From: Eubacteriales Family XIII. Incertae Sedis bacterium
GTDB taxonomy: Bacteria; Bacillota_A; Clostridia; Peptostreptococcales; Anaerovoracaceae
NCBI GenBank assembly: GCA_031280075.1
Contig: JAITHG010000034.1
Coordinates: forward strand, 1-8,642
Direction: 5' to 3'
Length of the DNA stretch: 8,642 nucleotides
This document shows positions 6,191 to 8,642 of the stretch, in pieces; the stretch's first letter is position 1; every line of letters begins with the position of its first letter. Under the pieces are notes generated by a model that saw only the letters and a program-made list of their open reading frames with translations, searched no databases and was not told the DNA's origin. A program made the translations under genes and the position numbers.

Positions 6191-7161
6191 TATCCTGTGG
6201 CACCCGATTGTTTTGCCTGCGCCCGATGCAGCACATGGTACAAATCCTTGGCGACGACCTCGGCAAGCTTCACCGGGACGGCATTGCCTATCTGCTTATA
6301 CTTGCTCGTCAGATTGCCGCTGAACTCCATGCCGGGCGGGAATGTCTGGATGGTTGCTGCCTCCTGCCACGACAGCCTTCTTGTCTTTCCCTGCCCAAAC
6401 TCCCAATTGTCCTCGCCGAGCTTTTCCATATCGGGTGAGGATGGATGCAGCGTCACCTGTTTTGCCATGGCAGGAATTGTGTACGACACCTCATGCCAGC
6501 CTCTTTTCCGATTTCTGCTCATATAGCGGGAGGAGTACGAGGCCATGCATACATCGCCGTCTTTTGGCATCGGCATGCTGCCGATGGCATCCGCCAGTGT
6601 CATGCGTGTGCCCTCATGGACAGGGAAGCTATAGCTGTCAATATCCAGGTTTCTGTTCAGACCGATCAAGATCACCCTCCACCGATCCTGCGGCACACCA
6701 TAGTCGGCTGCGTTGACTAGGCTGGGGTACACGTCATATCCCTTCTCCGCAAAGTCCTCGATGATGGCTTCAAGGATCGCCCCGTCGCCCAAGGTGAGTA
6801 TCCCCTTTACGTTTTCGGCGATGAAGGCAAGCGGCTCTTTCTTCTCGACAAGCTGGACAAAGAAACGGTATAGGGCGTTTCGCCTATCGTCGATTTTGCG
6901 GGGACCGGCGAGGGAAAACCCCTGACACGGAAAACCGCCCGCTATGACATCGGCACCCGGCACGGAATGAAGATCGATTTTGCCGATGTCGCTGCATACC
7001 ACTTCGGCATTTGACCAATTGCGATGCGTGGCACAGGCATCCTGATCGATGTCATTTGCCCACACTGTTTTGAAGCCGGCTCTCTCAAATCCCATATCAA
7101 GACCACCCGCCCCTGAGAACAAGGAAATCATTTCGTATCGTCTCAGTTGTGGCAGTCCCAT
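6190..7161 (-). CDS. DNA (cytosine-5)-methyltransferase, probable partner of the HaeIII-like nuclease
   Basis: This 323-residue protein carries the ordered C5-methyltransferase motifs. Motif I is SLFSGAGGLDMGF (13-25, AdoMet binding). Motif IV is GGFPCQGFS with the catalytic Cys79. Motif VI is ENV (116-118) and VIII is QDRWRVILIG (158-167). A target-recognition region (about 180-260) contains MSRNRxRxW (214-222) and LHPSSPDM (238-245), which closely recalls M.HaeIII. Motif IX is RRLSWQEAATIQTFP (261-275) and X is YKQIGNAVP (288-296). The ATG at 7161 has GGAGGG 5 bases upstream (7167-7172); an in-frame GTG at 7176 would place that site inside the coding region, so I reject it. The enzyme protects host DNA, probably at GGCC. 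No other restriction-modification accessory gene (C-protein) is visible. Confidence 0.93.
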   Translation of the reverse strand: MGLPQLRRYEMISLFSGAGGLDMGFERAGFKTVWANDIDQDACATHRNWSNAEVVCSDIGKIDLHSVPGADVIAGGFPCQGFSLAGPRKIDDRRNALYRFFVQLVEKKEPLAFIAENVKGILTLGDGAILEAIIEDFAEKGYDVYPSLVNAADYGVPQDRWRVILIGLNRNLDIDSYSFPVHEGTRMTLADAIGSMPMPKDGDVCMASYSSRYMSRNRKRGWHEVSYTIPAMAKQVTLHPSSPDMEKLGEDNWEFGQGKTRRLSWQEAATIQTFPPGMEFSGNLTSKYKQIGNAVPVKLAEVVAKDLYHVLHRAQAKQSGATG

Positions 7162-7181
7162 AGAATCCCTCCGCACTCACG

Positions 7182-7191
7182 CAAACGTTTG
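7182..7191. promoter_or_regulatory. Perfect 10-bp palindrome at the methyltransferase start site
   Basis: CAAACGTTTG lies at about +2 to +11 of the promoter at 7200-7229. Its position is suited to repression, possibly autoregulation by the methyltransferase or a host factor; this is inferred. Confidence 0.3.
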
Positions 7192-7199
7192 TTCCGCCT

Positions 7200-7229
7200 A
7201 TTATACCATTACTGTGCAGAATAATACAA
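7200..7229 (-). promoter_or_regulatory. Promoter of the restriction-modification operon
   Basis: On the minus strand a perfect extended -10 box, TGG-TATAAT (TATAAT at 7200-7205), is preceded at 18 bases by TTGTAT (7224-7229). The predicted start is near 7193, giving a leader of about 32 bases. The extended -10 offsets the weak -35. Confidence 0.65.
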
Positions 7230-7240
7230 GCACGTTGCAC

Positions 7241-7250
7241 GCATTAATGC
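7241..7250. promoter_or_regulatory. Perfect 10-bp palindrome upstream of the -35 box
   Basis: GCATTAATGC is a perfect palindrome 11 bases upstream of the restriction-modification -35 box, next to a GCACG-TT-GCACG direct repeat (7230-7241). It is a candidate binding site for a regulator; no function is demonstrable. Confidence 0.25.
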
Positions 7251-7314
7251 CCCGGCAGTCAAATACAGACCGTCAACCGTTTACATTGACAGGGCAGCAG
7301 GGACACAGGTCGCC

Positions 7315-8094
7315 CTATTTGTAATACCCATCCGGCGATTTCACCATAGCGTCGAACTGTGCCATGTCGTGCCCGTACCAGATCTCGGAGCCGGTGAGAC
7401 GGGCGAAGGTCAGCGTGAACGCCAGCGTCTTCTCCCAGTTTTCCATGTCTTTGCAGATGCCGGGGCGGCGCAGGGGCGGTCCCACGTTTTCGGAGGAGTA
7501 GATCACGTCCGAGACGAGCAGCTTGTTGCCGCACTTCAGCTCGAGCAGCAGCCCGAGCATGCCGTAGCTGTGCCCCTTGCCGAAGTTGACGATGGTCACG
7601 CCGGGCACGAGCTCCTGGAGGCGCAGATCCGCCGGGTAGAGCTCCCATTTCAGATCCTGCTTCAGGAAGTGGTCGAAGTCCTTGGTGAAGGGGAACTTTT
7701 TCAGGGCGTAGTCGCGCATCATGTAGGTGAACTCGTCGGCGTGAACGATGATCTTCGCGTTCGGGAAGGCATCGATGTAGCCGAAGTGGTCGGGGTGCAT
7801 GTGCGAGAGGACGAGGGTGTCTATGTCCCCTGCGGCGAGACCGATCTGCTTCAGGCGGTTGGCCGGCTCGTCCTCCTCCCGCACGTGCAGGTTGTCGAGG
7901 ATGAGCTTGATCTGGCGCGCCGGGTCGACGTGCGATGCCGCATCGAAGAGGATGTTGCCGCCCGGATGCCGGATGAGCGCCGTCCACGAGGGGAAGTTGA
8001 AGCGCTCTTCGGGGTCGTCCGTCGAGATGAGGTCGTTCTTGATGCTGTCGATGTTGATGCCGTTGTTCAGCACGTATACCTTGAGGTCTGACAT
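7315..8094 (-). CDS. Metallo-beta-lactamase-fold hydrolase, lactonase-like
   Basis: This 259-residue protein has the full dinuclear-metal ligand set. These are H-M-H-P-D-H (98-103; His98, His100, Asp102, His103), His175 in GKGHSYGMLG, Asp196 in LLVSDVIY and His242 in IWYGHD. The N-terminal half carries the fold's GGNILFDAASH strand (45-55). The GHSYG...L-L pattern after the third His and the length resemble N-acyl-homoserine-lactone lactonase-type hydrolases, but the true substrate could be another lactone, ester or thioester. No signal peptide is visible, so it should be cytoplasmic. The ribosome site is weak (AAGGA at about 8106-8110). It is the last gene of the operon with the MoaD-like protein (31-base gap) and the aldehyde oxidoreductase. 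No clear terminator follows, so some read-through into the restriction cassette is possible. Confidence 0.88.
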   Translation of the reverse strand: MSDLKVYVLNNGINIDSIKNDLISTDDPEERFNFPSWTALIRHPGGNILFDAASHVDPARQIKLILDNLHVREEDEPANRLKQIGLAAGDIDTLVLSHMHPDHFGYIDAFPNAKIIVHADEFTYMMRDYALKKFPFTKDFDHFLKQDLKWELYPADLRLQELVPGVTIVNFGKGHSYGMLGLLLELKCGNKLLVSDVIYSSENVGPPLRRPGICKDMENWEKTLAFTLTFARLTGSEIWYGHDMAQFDAMVKSPDGYYK

Positions 8095-8125
8095 GGATGG
8101 TTGTGTCCTTTCTTTTTTGGGTTGC

Positions 8126-8332
8126 TTATCCGCCGCCCATCACAGGGATCAAGGCTACCTTGTCCCCTTCCGACAGCACGAAGTCATAGCGCTTCGTCCT
8201 GCCGTTCACCGTGTGGAACAGGTCGACCTCCTCGTAGGCGAGCAGGTGCAGGAGCGCTTCGATATCTGAACCTGCGGGCAGGTCGTAGTCGATCTTCCGG
8301 TGTCCGATCAGGTCGTCCAGACGGATTCGCAT
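8126..8332 (-). CDS. MoaD/ThiS-like ubiquitin-fold small protein
   Basis: This 68-residue protein has the MoaD/ThiS signature: an N-terminal strand (MRIRLDDLIG), an acidic helical segment (SDIEALLHLLA, 22-32), TVNG (41-44), a LSEGDKVALIPV strand (53-64) and a terminal GGG. The C-terminal Gly-Gly is the site of thiocarboxylation in sulfur carriers for molybdopterin or thiamine; here an extra Gly follows. The ATG at 8332 is chosen for its match to the domain's start, with GGGGG nearby; the in-frame ATG at 8344 (4 residues longer) is equally possible. It lies 25 bases after the aldehyde oxidoreductase stop. Small MoaD-like proteins commonly accompany such oxidoreductases and are presumed to help supply pterin-cofactor sulfur; that role is inferred. 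Confidence 0.82.
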   Translation of the reverse strand: MRIRLDDLIGHRKIDYDLPAGSDIEALLHLLAYEEVDLFHTVNGRTKRYDFVLSEGDKVALIPVMGGG

Positions 8333-8357
8333 GCTTGCCCCCATCCGCACAATGCCC

Positions 8358-8642
8358 TCAGCCCACCTGCGCCAGATCGCCCAGATAGTCGTCCAGACCA
8401 AACTGCCGGAAGGTCTCCTCTGTGGGCACGCCCGTGTCCGGGTTCCAGCCCATCAGTTCGAAATATCGCCGGCGCATCCGGAAGAAGTTCTCGCGGATCT
8501 CCAGCCCTTCGTTTGGACCGTCCACGGGGCGCGACGAGTAGCGGAACGAAGGTTCCTCCAGTTCCACCGTCAGCCCGCTGCGCAGGTTGTACAGCCGCAT
8601 GAGGTTGGTCAGGCGCTTGCCGATGCGCATGAGGCGGTCTAT
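8358..8642 (-). CDS. Aldehyde:ferredoxin oxidoreductase family, C-terminal 94 residues (N-terminus beyond window)
   Basis: The frame is open from the right edge to the stop at 8358-8360, so this is only the last part of a roughly 600-residue enzyme. The visible piece matches the family's C-terminal helical domain: IGKRLTNLMRLYNLRSGLT (residues 7-25 of the fragment), then a PVDGPNEG loop. A closing R-R-R-Y-F-E-L-M-G-W-N-P-D-T-G-V-P-T segment and F-G-L-D follow. Known family members are cytoplasmic, oxygen-sensitive tungsten- or molybdenum-pterin enzymes that interconvert aldehydes and carboxylic acids with ferredoxin. The cofactor-binding domains and cluster cysteines are outside the window, so substrate and metal cannot be judged. 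An ATG at 8630 is internal, not the start. Downstream are a MoaD-like protein and a metallo-hydrolase in the same operon. Confidence 0.85.
   Translation of the reverse strand: MDRLMRIGKRLTNLMRLYNLRSGLTVELEEPSFRYSSRPVDGPNEGLEIRENFFRMRRRYFELMGWNPDTGVPTEETFRQFGLDDYLGDLAQVG

Noticed and set aside
7251..7320. Possible terminator after the metallo-hydrolase
   Set aside because: Only 5-bp imperfect pairings (AGGGC/GCCCT) and no T-tract are present.
7369..8269. Plus-strand frames opposite the metallo-hydrolase
   Set aside because: The opposite strand encodes an intact enzyme with all metal ligands; the plus frames have no recognisable motif.
1..8642. CRISPR arrays, insertion sequences, tRNA or rRNA genes, att-like direct repeats around the restriction cassette
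   Set aside because: No regularly spaced repeats, transposase motifs, tRNA cloverleaf or rRNA sequence were seen, and no convincing flanking duplication was found by eye.

Overview
The window looks like chromosomal DNA from an anaerobic, fairly GC-rich bacterium with Gram-positive-style signals: strong GGAGG ribosome sites, sigma-70 promoters with 17-nt spacers and U-tailed intrinsic terminators. The phylum cannot be fixed from the sequence. Two unrelated pterin-cofactor enzymes (a molybdopterin oxidoreductase at the left edge and a tungsten-type aldehyde:ferredoxin oxidoreductase at the right edge) point to a strict anaerobe, such as Coriobacteriia, Synergistota or anaerobic Firmicutes. All recognisable protein genes lie on the minus strand; the long plus-strand reading frames are GC-driven shadows.

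Right to left (the direction of transcription). (1) 8642-7315: the C-terminal end of an aldehyde:ferredoxin oxidoreductase, a 68-residue MoaD/ThiS-like protein ending in Gly-Gly-Gly, and a complete metallo-beta-lactamase-fold hydrolase, forming a tight operon. (2) 7250-5234: a restriction-modification cassette of lower GC by eye. It has a good extended -10 promoter, a C5-cytosine methyltransferase and a HaeIII-like endonuclease whose start overlaps the methyltransferase stop by one base. (3) 5233-4793: a 441-bp intergenic region. It contains a probable plus-strand small RNA (near-consensus promoter at 5082-5110, perfect 11-bp terminator stem plus six T at 5176-5208) and, for the operon to its left, a weak promoter and a long two-part leader hairpin.

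(4) 4792-1575: a three-gene membrane-stress-type operon encoding an SPFH/YdjI-like protein, a double zinc-ribbon membrane protein (YdjG-like) and a TPM-domain membrane protein (YdjH-like). These match the partners of the Bacillus subtilis PspA operon ydjFGHI, but no pspA/ydjF gene is present here and the order differs. The operon ends in an intrinsic terminator at 1504-1536. (5) 1505-1: a promoter immediately after that terminator, with a dyad at its start site, drives a molybdopterin oxidoreductase. That protein resembles the pyrogallol-phloroglucinol transhydroxylase large subunit and runs off the left edge.

The most novel-looking elements are the orphan small RNA, the PspA-less YdjI/G/H operon with its structured leader, and the AOR-MoaD-hydrolase operon. 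Family assignments rest on motif recognition from memory; no database search was possible.
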